The notes under the pieces were generated by a model, which was not told where the DNA came from, did not search any database, and saw only the letters and a program-made list of their open reading frames with translations. DNA of 64,000 bases, from positions 372,001 through 436,000 of the forward strand of contig NZ_FOIB01000008.1 in NCBI RefSeq assembly GCF_900111765.1, read 5' to 3'. Origin of the DNA: Myxococcus fulvus. GTDB lineage: Bacteria; Myxococcota; Myxococcia; Myxococcales; Myxococcaceae. A program made the position numbers and the translations under genes. This document shows, piece by piece, positions 42,969 to 51,571 of this stretch (the stretch's first letter is position 1; every line of letters starts with the position of its first letter).

Positions 42969-43793
42969 CTAGGTCGTCGTCAGGACGTAGGTGACGAGCA
43001 GTCCCGCCAGCGCCGCGGTGCCTCCCAGCCCGATGAACCACCACTCCGCGCGAGCCTTCCGCCGAGGAGGCGCCGTCTCCGCTGGCCCCGTGTCCGAGAG
43101 ATTTTCCTCGGGGGATTCCGGAGCGGCCGGCTCCACGGGCGCCTCGTCCAGGGCCGCCTGGAAGCGCAGCAGCGTGCGCCCCAGCTCCAGCACGTCGCCG
43201 TCGCACAGCGTGACGGGCTCCTGGACGCGCTCCCCGTTGACGTAGACGCCGTTGGGGCTGCCCAGGTCCTCCAGGACGAACACACCTTCTTCGTGGTGGA
43301 TGCGCGCGTGGTTGCGGGACACGGACCTGTCGCGAAGGCGCAGCGTGGCCTCCTGTCCCCGACCCAGGTCCGTGTGGGCGTCCGCGAGCGCGTGCATCCG
43401 GCCCACGTCGAGTCCCGTCAGGCAGGTGAGGGTGGCCGCGCGGGAAGGGGTCGCGTCCAGGCCCGTGAGCAGCCCCTTGAGCACGGCGACGGTGCCCTGG
43501 GCGCGTTGCTCGGGTGTCTCCGGGAGGACACTCAGGCGCATCGTGTCGGGCAGGCCCACCACCTCGCCGGGGAGCACCAGCCTCGACACGCCCGGGGGCA
43601 CGAGCACCCCGTTGACGTCGAAGGTCCGGGTCGCCTCCACCATGAGCCGCTGCCCCTCGATGTGCAGGGACAAGAGGTGGGGAGGCAGGGCCTCCAGGCG
43701 GACATGGTCCTCGGGACCGCCGCCCAGCAGGTGATGGCCCTCGGGCAATTCGAAGGGCGTGGTGGTGCCCAGGTGCTGGAATTCGAAGCGCAT
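42969..43793 (-). CDS. FHA-domain membrane protein with a degenerate second FHA fold
   Basis: 274 residues from ATG 43793. Residues ~1-95 follow the FHA strand pattern (FELPEGHHLLGGGPEDHVRL, LMVEATRTFDVNGVLVPPG) but lack the phosphate-binding Arg and S-x-x-H. Residues ~130-225 form a canonical FHA domain: LGRGQEATLRLRDRSVSRNHARI and DLGSPNGVYVNGERV. One C-terminal membrane helix (~250-270) ending at the terminus, so tail-anchored with both FHA units in the cytoplasm. FHA domains bind phosphothreonine. The layout recalls FHA subunits of secretion systems, but no such genes are near. No Shine-Dalgarno before ATG. Confidence 0.82.
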   Translation of the reverse strand: MRFEFQHLGTTTPFELPEGHHLLGGGPEDHVRLEALPPHLLSLHIEGQRLMVEATRTFDVNGVLVPPGVSRLVLPGEVVGLPDTMRLSVLPETPEQRAQGTVAVLKGLLTGLDATPSRAATLTCLTGLDVGRMHALADAHTDLGRGQEATLRLRDRSVSRNHARIHHEEGVFVLEDLGSPNGVYVNGERVQEPVTLCDGDVLELGRTLLRFQAALDEAPVEPAAPESPEENLSDTGPAETAPPRRKARAEWWFIGLGGTAALAGLLVTYVLTTT

Positions 43794-43902
43794 GGCCCGG
43801 GCTGGAGCAACGGGTGGACCGCCCCGGCGCACGGGGATTCGCGTGCTTGGCGCGCGGGTGCGTCCCGGCCGCTGGCCCGGCCCGTCCTCGCTGTGAGACG
43901 GC

Positions 43903-44658
43903 TCAGGCGGCCGGGTCGAGGGAAGTGTTCACTTCCGACACTCGCGCGCCGGGATGGACGGCCACCGCGGAGCCATCCGCGACGAACGCGGAGGCGGGCG
44001 TGCCTCGCAGGAAGGGCACGAAGCGCTCGCCGTACAGCTTCGCCACGTCGCACTCGAAGACGGGGTCCTCGGCGCGCCACACGGACCAGCGCGGGTGCTC
44101 CACGCGGTACTCCGCGGTGCCTCCGTCCCGCTGAGGGGTGTAGCCCCAGTAGTGCTCGGTGATGAACTCCTCCTGCGAATCCGGAGCGCTGGGCAGGGGC
44201 GCGCCCCGCGTGCGCGCCGCGAGTCGATGCCAGCGGCCCTCGTGCTTCCAGCCGTACTCCAGGCGGCCCGGTGCGCCCTGCTCGGCGCCGTCCATCTCCA
44301 CGGTGTGCCGCATTGGCAGCGCCAGGTACGGCTCGTTGTAGACGACGCGCGCCACCGTCGCGATGGCCCACCGGGGGACGAGCTCCCGCACGAAGGCCAC
44401 GCCCCGTCGCCACCCCTCGGGTCCGCGGTGGCGCACGTAGTAGCGGAGGTTGACCTCGTCGAAGTCGCGATGGAACGGCACCGCGAGCCCTCGCACGCGC
44501 GTGTCGAGGAAGCGGAAGCCCACCATGCTGGCGAAGGCCTTGCCCTGCCACGTGTCCAGCTCCGTGCCTCGGGGGACGAGCGGCGCGAGCACCTTCGGGT
44601 CCACCTCGTAGTTGAGCATCACGAGGTAGCGCCACGTGGCTGTCAGGAAGGGGCTCAT
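43903..44658 (-). CDS. DUF2071 (YqjF-like) protein
   Basis: 251 residues, ATG 44658 with GAAGGGAC before it. Family features: WRYLVMLNYEVDPKVLAPLVPRGTELDTWQGKAFASMVGF at the N-terminus, NLRYYVRHRGPEGWRRGVAFVRELVPRWAIATVAR, then EEFITEHYWGYT. The full-length DUF2071 fold resembles acetoacetate decarboxylase, but the catalytic Lys is not assured, and no reaction is known for the family. Cytoplasmic. Followed at 44724 upstream by an unrelated membrane protein gene in the same direction. Confidence 0.8.
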   Translation of the reverse strand: MSPFLTATWRYLVMLNYEVDPKVLAPLVPRGTELDTWQGKAFASMVGFRFLDTRVRGLAVPFHRDFDEVNLRYYVRHRGPEGWRRGVAFVRELVPRWAIATVARVVYNEPYLALPMRHTVEMDGAEQGAPGRLEYGWKHEGRWHRLAARTRGAPLPSAPDSQEEFITEHYWGYTPQRDGGTAEYRVEHPRWSVWRAEDPVFECDVAKLYGERFVPFLRGTPASAFVADGSAVAVHPGARVSEVNTSLDPAA

Positions 44659-44723
44659 GTCCCTTCGTAATCCGCGCCGGGCCCACGTGTCCGGGCCGCT
44701 GTCACGGGCCCTCGCACTCCGCC

Positions 44724-45437
44724 TTACTGGAGTCGGAAGCCGATGTTCTGTGGGAGCGAGAACATGTACGCGCTCGCGACCACCATCATCACCACGCCCA
44801 GGGCGAGCAACGAGATCTTCAGCGACGGGTGGTCGAGCTTCGTGGCCACGCCCGCGAAGAAGAGGACGGAGGCGAAGAGCACGACGCAGAAGGTGAAGTT
44901 GTCGCCGTTCTGGTTGGCCTGCCGCGCCCTCTCGAACGTCGTGGCCGCCTCTTCGTTCAGCAGTCGGCTGCGCTCGCGAGGCGCCGGGTAGTATTCGGGC
45001 CGCGTGAAGGGCGTGTCCGGCGGCGCGACGCCCGGCGCGAGGCCCTCCGCGCGCCACGCCTCGAAGGCGGGACGGAACTCCTCGCGGAAGCGCTGCTCGA
45101 AGAATTGCGCCCGCTGCTCGTCGCCGTCGCTCCATGCGGCGGCCCAGTTCCCGAAGGTGCTCGTGTCCACCTCGACGAGCAGCGCCATCTCGTTGGAGGC
45201 GCGGATGGCCTCGGAGCGCAGCGCGTTCGCCTTGCTGTACTCGTAGGACTGCTCGCCGCTCCAGCGGGTGGACTGGTACGCACTCCACGCGGAGCCGACG
45301 GTGGCGAGCGCGAGCAGCACGGTGGCGAGCAGCTCGACCATGTACTCACGCCTGCGCTCTCGCGCGGGGCGCAAGTGGAGGATGGCGTCGGCGAGCTCCT
45401 TGTGGAACTCGTGGGGAGCCGGGGATGACGTGCTCAT
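44724..45437 (-). CDS. Membrane protein of unknown function with three hydrophobic segments
   Basis: 237 residues, ATG 45437 with GGAGG six bases upstream. First membrane helix at ~34-55 (LLATVLLALATVGSAWSAYQ), a ~120-residue outside part rich in charged and aromatic residues, then two helices at ~183-200 and ~207-228. Similar three-helix proteins are common in myxobacteria and proteobacteria as unnamed membrane proteins. No catalytic motif is seen. It starts 18 bases past the stop of the LppP/LprE-like gene, so the two are probably co-transcribed. Confidence 0.75.
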   Translation of the reverse strand: MSTSSPAPHEFHKELADAILHLRPARERRREYMVELLATVLLALATVGSAWSAYQSTRWSGEQSYEYSKANALRSEAIRASNEMALLVEVDTSTFGNWAAAWSDGDEQRAQFFEQRFREEFRPAFEAWRAEGLAPGVAPPDTPFTRPEYYPAPRERSRLLNEEAATTFERARQANQNGDNFTFCVVLFASVLFFAGVATKLDHPSLKISLLALGVVMMVVASAYMFSLPQNIGFRLQ

Positions 45438-45455
45438 GCGGGGCCTCCAGTCCTG

Positions 45456-46064
45456 TCACGGTGAGGACGTCGGCTGTGTGGTGGCCGAGGTCGCCGTCAC
45501 CACGGGGCCCTTGGGCCCAGGCTGGATTTCGTAGTCGACGGAGGCCTGTCGGGACGGGCAGCACAGCGGGTCCTGGTCCGAGTAGCGGCGCACCGCGCCC
45601 GTCAGGCTCTTCGCGTTCACCAGCCGCACGTCCCCGAGCGCTCCGTCGAACCGGTCCGACATGGGCTCCGGGGACAACGTGCCCGCGAAGCGGCCGTCGA
45701 CGAAGACGAACACCTGGTAGCCCATGGCGCGGCACTGGCCGTCACCCTCGGCCGCGGCGGTGATGACCTCCGTCGTGTCGTAGACCTGCAGCGCGCCCAG
45801 CAGCGTCCAGCCCGCCTTCACCACGGCCCGGTCCGACGCGGTGGTCGGCTTGCGCGCGAGCTTCGCGCAGGGGCCGGTGCGCAGGGACTGGCCATCGCCA
45901 CGAGGTGCCTTGGGCAGCGGGGCCCCCGACACGTTCCACGACGCCAGGGGCTGCTTGTCCACCCACGCGGAGCCGGTGGCCTGGGGCGCGGCGGGCGACG
46001 CGGCCAGGGAGGGGGCCGCCATGAGGAGCAGGACGGCGGGGATGAGCACTCGACGTCGCGACAT
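45456..46064 (-). CDS. Secreted LppP/LprE-family-like protein
   Basis: 202 residues from ATG 46064 with GGAGG eight bases upstream. Signal peptide (IPAVLLLMAAPSLAA), no lipobox. The body carries a Cys near residue 66 (GPCAKLARKP), then VFVFVDGRFAGTLSPEPMSDRFDG and RYSDQDPLCCPSRQ, the pattern of the LppP/LprE family known from actinobacterial lipoproteins. Probable disulphides. Role unknown, envelope. Divergent from the CBM9-like lipoprotein gene. Confidence 0.72.
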   Translation of the reverse strand: MSRRRVLIPAVLLLMAAPSLAASPAAPQATGSAWVDKQPLASWNVSGAPLPKAPRGDGQSLRTGPCAKLARKPTTASDRAVVKAGWTLLGALQVYDTTEVITAAAEGDGQCRAMGYQVFVFVDGRFAGTLSPEPMSDRFDGALGDVRLVNAKSLTGAVRRYSDQDPLCCPSRQASVDYEIQPGPKGPVVTATSATTQPTSSP

Positions 46065-46199
46065 GGGCGAGACCTCCGGTAGCAAGATGGCCCTGTCTCG
46101 CGCGAATGGGACGTGGGACGCGCGGGCGGGCAGGTGAGCGGAGGGCCGCCCGGGTCGGATGCAGGCGCGATGGAGCCCACCTCGTCGCGGGAAGGCCGC

Positions 46200-46205
46200 T
46201 AGGAT
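46200..46205 (+). promoter_or_regulatory. -10-like element of the CBM9-like lipoprotein gene
   Basis: TAGGAT 17 nt before ATG 46217, flanked by GCGGG (46187-46191) and CCCGC (46207-46211). No Shine-Dalgarno before the ATG. Confidence 0.3.
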
Positions 46206-46216
46206 GCCCGCCGCCG

Positions 46217-47413
46217 ATGCGCACTCCCTCCATCGTCCTCTTCCTGACCCTCTCGTGTTCCGTGGCCGCGTGCCGCGATGAACAGGCGGGCCCCAAGCCG
46301 CGCACGCAGCGTCTGCCGGAGCCTGCTCGCGCCCGTGTCCTGGACGCCGCGCCCTCGGACCTGACCTTCCGCGCGGGCACGACGTTCGCCGGCGGCTCGG
46401 TGGTGTACCTGGGCTCGAAGGTGACGCCCGCGAACGCCGCCCCGGGGCAGCAGGTCCAGCTCTCCCACTACTTCCAGGCGCGCGCGCAGCCGCCCCAGGG
46501 CTACGGCTTCTTCGTCCACGTGGTGGACGTGGCGAGCGGCGGCATGGTCGTCAACGCGGACCACGAAATCCAGGACGGCGCCGCGCCGTTGGCCACGTGG
46601 CCGGTGGGCAAGGTCATCGAGGATGTCCATGTCGTGCCCATGCCCAACACCCCCGCGCGGGTGATGCTGGGCTTCTGGCGCGGCGATGAGCGGCTGGCCG
46701 TGGACGACGCCTCCGCGCAGGACGGCGCGAACCGGATGCTCGGGCCCCAGCTCGGTGGCGCCGCGCCGGAGCTCCCCGAGTACGTCGTCCGCCGGGCCGA
46801 GGCAGCGCCCAAGCTGGATGGCGTGCTCGATGACGCGGTCTGGAAGACGGCGACGCCGGTGGTGCTGAAGGGCAGCTTCGATGGGCGCGCGGTGCGGCTG
46901 CGCACCGAGGCGCGCCTTGCCTACGACGACGCGTACCTGTACGTGGCCTTCGACTGCGAGGACCCGGATGTCTGGGGCACGCTGCGCAAGCGCGACGACC
47001 CCATCTACGAGCAGGAGGTGGTGGAGATCTTCCTCGACGCCAACGCGGACGGGCGCACGTACAACGAGCTGCAGGTGTCACCGCACAACGTCCAGTTCGA
47101 CGCGTACTTCCCCGCGCGTCGGCAGGGCATGGACCTGTCGTGGGACTCCGGGCTGACGTCCGCCGTGAAGGTGCGAGGCACGCTGGATGACGCCTCCGAC
47201 AAGGACGAGGGCTGGTCCGTGGAGATGCGCATCCCGTTCGCGAAGCTCGCGGAGGTGCCCCGGGTGCCGCCGCGACCCGGGGACAAGTGGCGCTTCAATC
47301 TCTATCGGCTGGAGCACCACGGCCGGAAGACGGTGGAAGGCCAGGCCTTCTCACCGCTCTTCGTCGGCGACTTCCACGCGCTGCCGCGCTTCGGGTGGCT
47401 GACGTTCCAGTGA
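46217..47413 (+). CDS. Lipoprotein with carbohydrate-binding family-9-like domain
   Basis: 398 residues from ATG 46217. Signal peptide with lipobox SCSVAAC. Residues ~40-185 are a beta-sandwich (YLGSKVTPANAAPGQQVQLSHYFQAR); ~195-398 match the CBM9-like fold used for cytochrome- or sugar-binding: APKLDGVLDDAVWKTA, LAYDDAYLYVAFDCEDPDVW, EVVEIFLDANADGR, YNELQVSPHNVQFDAYF and WSVEMRIPFAKL. Family domains often end membrane-bound or secreted hydrolases; here no catalytic domain is attached. Outer membrane or periplasm. Substrate unknown. Confidence 0.82.
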   Translation: MRTPSIVLFLTLSCSVAACRDEQAGPKPRTQRLPEPARARVLDAAPSDLTFRAGTTFAGGSVVYLGSKVTPANAAPGQQVQLSHYFQARAQPPQGYGFFVHVVDVASGGMVVNADHEIQDGAAPLATWPVGKVIEDVHVVPMPNTPARVMLGFWRGDERLAVDDASAQDGANRMLGPQLGGAAPELPEYVVRRAEAAPKLDGVLDDAVWKTATPVVLKGSFDGRAVRLRTEARLAYDDAYLYVAFDCEDPDVWGTLRKRDDPIYEQEVVEIFLDANADGRTYNELQVSPHNVQFDAYFPARRQGMDLSWDSGLTSAVKVRGTLDDASDKDEGWSVEMRIPFAKLAEVPRVPPRPGDKWRFNLYRLEHHGRKTVEGQAFSPLFVGDFHALPRFGWLTFQ

Positions 47414-47431
47414 GGTGCCGCGCCCGCGCGC

Positions 47432-47686
47432 TCAGGCGTGCGGGGTGATGTCCCACTGGGCGTCCGCGACGGAGCGCTCGGAGGGGTCCCCCAGGAAGCG
47501 GAGGAAACCCTGGAGCTCGAGCGTGTCGATGAGCTCCTCGGCCTCCTGTTGGGAGTACCCCTTCAGGTCCGCGAGCAGGTCGCGCATGAGCGACTTGCCA
47601 CGCAGATAGCCCACGGGTTCTCCAGGGCCGAGCTTGGCCTTCAGGTCCGCCGTCAACTCACGCAGGTCGATGTCCTCGGGAATCAT
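47432..47686 (-). CDS. Small hypothetical protein after comEC
   Basis: 84 residues from ATG 47686; TTG 47722 would give 96 residues but overlaps comEC. The protein is acidic and helical (MIPEDIDLRELTADLKAKL, LLADLKGYSQQEAEELIDTLELQGFL), with a shape like a small winged-helix or regulatory helix bundle. No family recognised. Four bases from the comEC stop, same strand, so part of the same transcript. Confidence 0.65.
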   Translation of the reverse strand: MIPEDIDLRELTADLKAKLGPGEPVGYLRGKSLMRDLLADLKGYSQQEAEELIDTLELQGFLRFLGDPSERSVADAQWDITPHA

Positions 47687-47690
47687 CGGC

Positions 47691-50150
47691 TCAACGATGG
47701 GAATGACGCTCCCCGACGGCAAGTCGTGGTGTGGAGGGCTCCGGCTCGCGCGTCAGGTGAGGGACCAGCCGGACTTCCCGCCCATCACTCTCCACCGTGA
47801 CGGCCCCGTCGATGTCCGTCCGCCAACACTCGCTGCCCAGGGCGCGGTAGCGCGCTTCGACTTCCGGGTGGGGGAAGCCGAAGCGGTTGCGCCGGCCGAC
47901 GCAGAAGACGACATGCTTGGGGCGCACCCGCTCCAGCAGCGCCTGGGTGGAGGACGTCCGGGAGCCATGGTGTGGCGCCTTCATCACCGTCACCGGGCCC
48001 AGGCCTTCCGTCAGCAGCTCCTCCGCGTCGTGCTCCATGTCGCCGGGCAGGAGCACCGTGACATCGCCATGGCGCACGCGCAGCACCACGCTGCGGTCAT
48101 TGACGCCCTCCAGCAGCTCGCGCTCCGTCGGGCCGGGCGGCCCCAGCACCTCCACCGTCGCGTCTCCCAGGCGGAGTGGCGGATGGCCTGCTTCGACCTC
48201 CTCGACCCGCGCGCTGCCCGCCGCCTCCACCACCTGCCGTGACAGGGGACCGCCCTCGTCGCCCGCGGGCAGCCAGAGGCGCGCGGTGGGCACCTGTCCC
48301 AAGGTCGATATCAATCCCAGCGCGTGGTCCGGGTGGGGATGGGACAGCACCGTCAAATCCAGCGCGGAGATGCCCTGGTGCCGCAGGTAGGGCAGCACGA
48401 AGCGCGTGCCCGTGTCCGCGCCGTTGGGCGCGCCGCCTCCGTCCACCAGCGCATGGTGTCCCCGCGAGCTGAGCACCACGGCGTCTCCTTGCCCCACGGA
48501 GAGGAAGGTGACGCGCAGGCCCGGCTGCGGCATCAACCGGGGCACGAGCACCGCGGCGACGAGCGCCACGGGCGTGAGCCACAGGCCGTGTCTCCACCGC
48601 CCCGAGCCCAGGGCCCACACCAGCAATCCCAGCGCATACGGCGCGGCCCAGACCCCGAGCGACGGCACCTCCACCGAGGCCAGGGGCATGGCCGCGAACA
48701 CGCGCGTCACCCACAGCAGCGCCTCCGACGCCCAGGCGCCCGCCCACAGCACGGGCGTGGCCACGACGGGCGAGATGACGAACAACGCCGCCCCTCCCGC
48801 CGCCAGCCCCGTGAGCAGGCCACAGAGGGGCAGGGCGACGACGTTGGACAGGAGCCCCGCCAGGCTCACCCGTCCGAAGGCCGAGGCCACCACGGGCAGT
48901 CCCGCGAGCGTGGCCGCGCCGCTCGCGCACAGCGTCTGCGCCATGGCCTCGCGCGACTGATGCCACCACCGCACCCATCGGCGAGGCTCGCGAGGGTCCG
49001 CGGGCGTCAGGGGGAGCGCCAGCCGCAGCGCGGGCACGAGCACGACCAGGCCGAAGACCGCCAGGAACGACAGCCGCAAGGACAGGTCCTCCACGCTGGA
49101 GGGCGCCCACAATCCCAGCACCAGCGCCGCGGCGCAGAGGCCATTGAGCCCATCCGCGCGCTTCCACCACGCCAGCCCCAGCAGCACCACCGTGGCCATC
49201 ACCGCCGAGCGCACCGCCGGAGGCTGGTTCCCGGTGAACAGCACATAGGCCCAGACGAAGGGCACGGCCGCTGGCGCCGCCACCCGACGCGCATCCAACA
49301 TCCGCCACCGCGCGCCCGCTCGCACCAGCAACCACCGCAGCACCGCGAGCGTCATCAGCGCGAGCGCCGCGACATGCAGGCCGCTCACGCTGAGCACGTG
49401 CGCGAGGCCCGCGCGTGAGAAGGCGTCCTCCCACTCGGCGTCCAGCTCCGCCCGGCGTCCCGCCGCCAACGTCAGGAAGAGGGCCGCCGAGTCCCGCGAC
49501 GGCGCCACCCGGTGCGTCTGCTCCGCGAGCCGCTCGCGCGTGCCCTCCAGGTTCCACCGCCACGTCGACGCGAGCGACAACACCAGCACCCGCTCCGCGC
49601 TCGTGGACCCGGTGAAGGCCACGCCCTGTCGCCGCCGGACCGAGGAGAAGTCCTTCTCACCCGGATTGGCCGCCGGAGCATCCGGGGTGAGCCGCGTCCG
49701 CGCTCGAAGCCGCTGGCCCGGCAGCAACGCCAGGGGCGCGCCACGCAACGTCAGGTTCACCTTGAACCGGGCCGGCTCGAGCGCGGCCTCCGAGGGGCCC
49801 GCCCGGGCCACCACGAGCCGCACGCGCGTGCCGCCCTCCACGGCGTCCACCCGCTCCGCCTCGCCCTCCAGCACCGCCTCGCCGCCGCCCTGGAGGGACG
49901 CGGGCACCTGCACCCGGGCCTCCCAGTGCGACAGGCCGGCTCCCGCCATCCAGAGTGCCCCCAACACCGCCAGGTGAGCACCAGGCAGCCGGGCGAGCGC
50001 CAGGCCGACCAGTCCCAGCAAAACCCCGCAGACCAGAAATAGCTCCGCCGAGCCATCCGTTCCGGGTGACCAGAGAGCGCCCAGCAGCAGGCTCAGCGAA
50101 GGAAAGAAGAGGGGACGCGTCCCCAGGTCGCGCCAAGCGTAACGTTCCAC
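47691..50150 (-). CDS. comEC: ComEC/Rec2 DNA-uptake channel
   Basis: 819 residues from GTG 50150; TTG 50222 would add 24 mostly Arg/Trp residues and is the alternative. Structure as in ComEC: N-terminal helices and an OB-like DUF4131 region (~60-190), the Competence core of about seven helices (LAHVLSVSGLHVAAL, RSAVMATVVLLGLAWW), and a C-terminal metallo-beta-lactamase-like domain with SVGQGDAVVL, SHPHPDH and KAPHHGSRTS. ComEC moves single-stranded DNA across the inner membrane and the C-terminal domain may degrade the other strand. No other com genes adjacent. Confidence 0.93.
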   Translation of the reverse strand: MERYAWRDLGTRPLFFPSLSLLLGALWSPGTDGSAELFLVCGVLLGLVGLALARLPGAHLAVLGALWMAGAGLSHWEARVQVPASLQGGGEAVLEGEAERVDAVEGGTRVRLVVARAGPSEAALEPARFKVNLTLRGAPLALLPGQRLRARTRLTPDAPAANPGEKDFSSVRRRQGVAFTGSTSAERVLVLSLASTWRWNLEGTRERLAEQTHRVAPSRDSAALFLTLAAGRRAELDAEWEDAFSRAGLAHVLSVSGLHVAALALMTLAVLRWLLVRAGARWRMLDARRVAAPAAVPFVWAYVLFTGNQPPAVRSAVMATVVLLGLAWWKRADGLNGLCAAALVLGLWAPSSVEDLSLRLSFLAVFGLVVLVPALRLALPLTPADPREPRRWVRWWHQSREAMAQTLCASGAATLAGLPVVASAFGRVSLAGLLSNVVALPLCGLLTGLAAGGAALFVISPVVATPVLWAGAWASEALLWVTRVFAAMPLASVEVPSLGVWAAPYALGLLVWALGSGRWRHGLWLTPVALVAAVLVPRLMPQPGLRVTFLSVGQGDAVVLSSRGHHALVDGGGAPNGADTGTRFVLPYLRHQGISALDLTVLSHPHPDHALGLISTLGQVPTARLWLPAGDEGGPLSRQVVEAAGSARVEEVEAGHPPLRLGDATVEVLGPPGPTERELLEGVNDRSVVLRVRHGDVTVLLPGDMEHDAEELLTEGLGPVTVMKAPHHGSRTSSTQALLERVRPKHVVFCVGRRNRFGFPHPEVEARYRALGSECWRTDIDGAVTVESDGREVRLVPHLTREPEPSTPRLAVGERHSHR

Positions 50151-50260
50151 CCACCACCCCGACCTGCACCGTCCGTCACGCCAGCTCGCACACCGAGCGT
50201 CATCGCGTACGAAAACCGACAACGTAGTCGGACGCGTTCTGGGTGGTCAAGGCGTTATCG

Positions 50261-50289
50261 TTGCCCGTTGATGTGGTTTGTGGTAGTAG
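50261..50289 (+). promoter_or_regulatory. Candidate cdnL promoter
   Basis: TTGCCC (50261-50266), 17-nt spacer, TGG-TAGTAG with hexamer at 50284-50289. Leader about 45 nt with GGAGG at 50331-50335. Confidence 0.35.
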
Positions 50290-50341
50290 TGCCCGGCTTG
50301 TTGATGGAAGGCCGGTTGCGAGTCTTTCAAGGAGGCAGTTA

Positions 50342-50836
50342 GTGCAGACCAGCTTCAAGACTGGTGACAAGGCGGTTTATCCGGGCCAGGGCGTCGGTGA
50401 GGTGATGGGTATCGAACACACCGAAGTGGCCGGGCAGCGCCAGTCGTTCTACGTGCTGCGCATCCTGGAGAACGGGATGCGGATCATGATCCCGATCAAC
50501 AAGGTCGGGTCGGTCGGCCTCCGGGAGATCATCAGCGAGGAGGATGTGAAGCAGGTCTATTCCATCCTCAAGGAGAAGGACATCTCGGTCGACTCCACCA
50601 CCTGGAACCGTCGGTACCGGGAGTACATGGAGAAGATCAAGACGGGCTCCGTCTTCGAGATCGCCGAGGTGCTGCGTGACCTCTACCTCCTGAAGGGCGA
50701 CAAGGACCTGTCGTTCGGCGAGCGCAAGATGCTCGACACCGCGCGCTCGCTGCTCATCAAGGAGCTGTCGCTCGCGAAGGACTGCTCCGAGGAAGAGATC
50801 GAGTCGGACCTGAAGAAGATCTTCAACCTGGCCTGA
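50342..50836 (+). CDS. cdnL: CdnL, CarD-family RNA polymerase-binding protein
   Basis: 164 residues from GTG 50342, with GGAGG six bases upstream; length and sequence (FKTGDKAVYPGQGVGEV, QSFYVLRILENGMRIMIP, VDSTTWNRRYREYMEKI) match CdnL of Myxococcus closely as I know it. CdnL binds the beta subunit of RNA polymerase through its N-terminal Tudor-like RID domain and stabilises the open promoter complex through a helical C-terminus containing a key Trp; here NRRYREYMEKIKTGS holds the Trp (W in TTWNRR). Essential in Myxococcus. Monocistronic with its own terminator. Unlike CarD it has no HMGA-type tail. Confidence 0.96.
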   Translation: MQTSFKTGDKAVYPGQGVGEVMGIEHTEVAGQRQSFYVLRILENGMRIMIPINKVGSVGLREIISEEDVKQVYSILKEKDISVDSTTWNRRYREYMEKIKTGSVFEIAEVLRDLYLLKGDKDLSFGERKMLDTARSLLIKELSLAKDCSEEEIESDLKKIFNLA

Positions 50837-50861
50837 TCCGGGCCTCCAGCCCGACACTCCC

Positions 50862-50892
50862 GCCCCGGGTTCCCTCACAGGGAGCTCGGGGC
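50862..50892 (+). terminator. cdnL terminator hairpin
   Basis: GCCCCG (50862-50867) with CGGGGC (50887-50892) and TCCCT (50871-50875) with AGGGA (50879-50883), three-base loop. Followed by TTCGTGTTT. Confidence 0.65.
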
Positions 50893-50908
50893 TTCGTGTT
50901 TGTGCGTC

Positions 50909-51571
50909 ATGATTGAGCCGTCATCCTCCTCCTCGGCGCGGGCCGAGCGGGACCTCCGCATCGCCGAGCTGGAAGCGAGGCTCGCGCGCCGTCGCGTGGG
51001 CGTCAGGCCCGTGGCCGCAATGCTGGGCATCGTGGTGAGCCTCGCGCTGCTGGCGATGCAGCGCCGGGAGCTGGCGTATGTCTTTTCCCCGGCCGCTCCG
51101 CTCACGTTGGGCGTGGAGGGGGACTACCGGTTCGACGCGCTGGTCTCCAATCGCTACGCCCAGGTGCACGGCATCCCCACCGCGCGGGGCGCGTACGAGC
51201 GCGAGGGCGGCGCGACGTTCGTGCTGGTGGGCCTGCGCGAGTCTCCGTTCGTGGTGCGCAGGCTCGCGTTGCCCGGGGAGGACTGGGTGGAGGGCAGGCC
51301 GCCTCCTTCACCGGACTCACGGCCCTTCGCCCTCCGGGGGCGGCTCCTGGCGCAGGAGGACGCGCCTCGGTACCGGGACGCGCTCGGACTGTTGAAGGGC
51401 ATGGGAGAGCTCCAGCCCCACGAGGGACGGCTGTGGCTGCTCATCGAAGGGGAGCGCCCCGGTGAGGACCGGGGGCGGGTGCTGGTGGCCCTGGCGCTGC
51501 TCGCGTTCGCGGTGTTGAACGCGGTGCTGCTGGTCAGGGGGCTGACTCGGCGGTGGTCTCCAGGCGCCTGA
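50909..51571 (+). CDS. Membrane protein of unknown function
   Basis: 220 residues from ATG 50909 (GTG 50900 is an alternative). A coiled N-terminus (RAERDLRIAELEARLARRR), a membrane helix (~38-58), a ~120-residue outer domain opening GDYRFDALVSNRYAQVHG, and a second helix at ~193-212 (VLVALALLAFAVLNAVLL). The domain pattern is shared with unnamed myxobacterial inner membrane proteins. Its last 38 bases overlap the 3' end of the opposite FHA gene. Function unknown. Confidence 0.7.
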   Translation: MIEPSSSSSARAERDLRIAELEARLARRRVGVRPVAAMLGIVVSLALLAMQRRELAYVFSPAAPLTLGVEGDYRFDALVSNRYAQVHGIPTARGAYEREGGATFVLVGLRESPFVVRRLALPGEDWVEGRPPPSPDSRPFALRGRLLAQEDAPRYRDALGLLKGMGELQPHEGRLWLLIEGERPGEDRGRVLVALALLAFAVLNAVLLVRGLTRRWSPGA

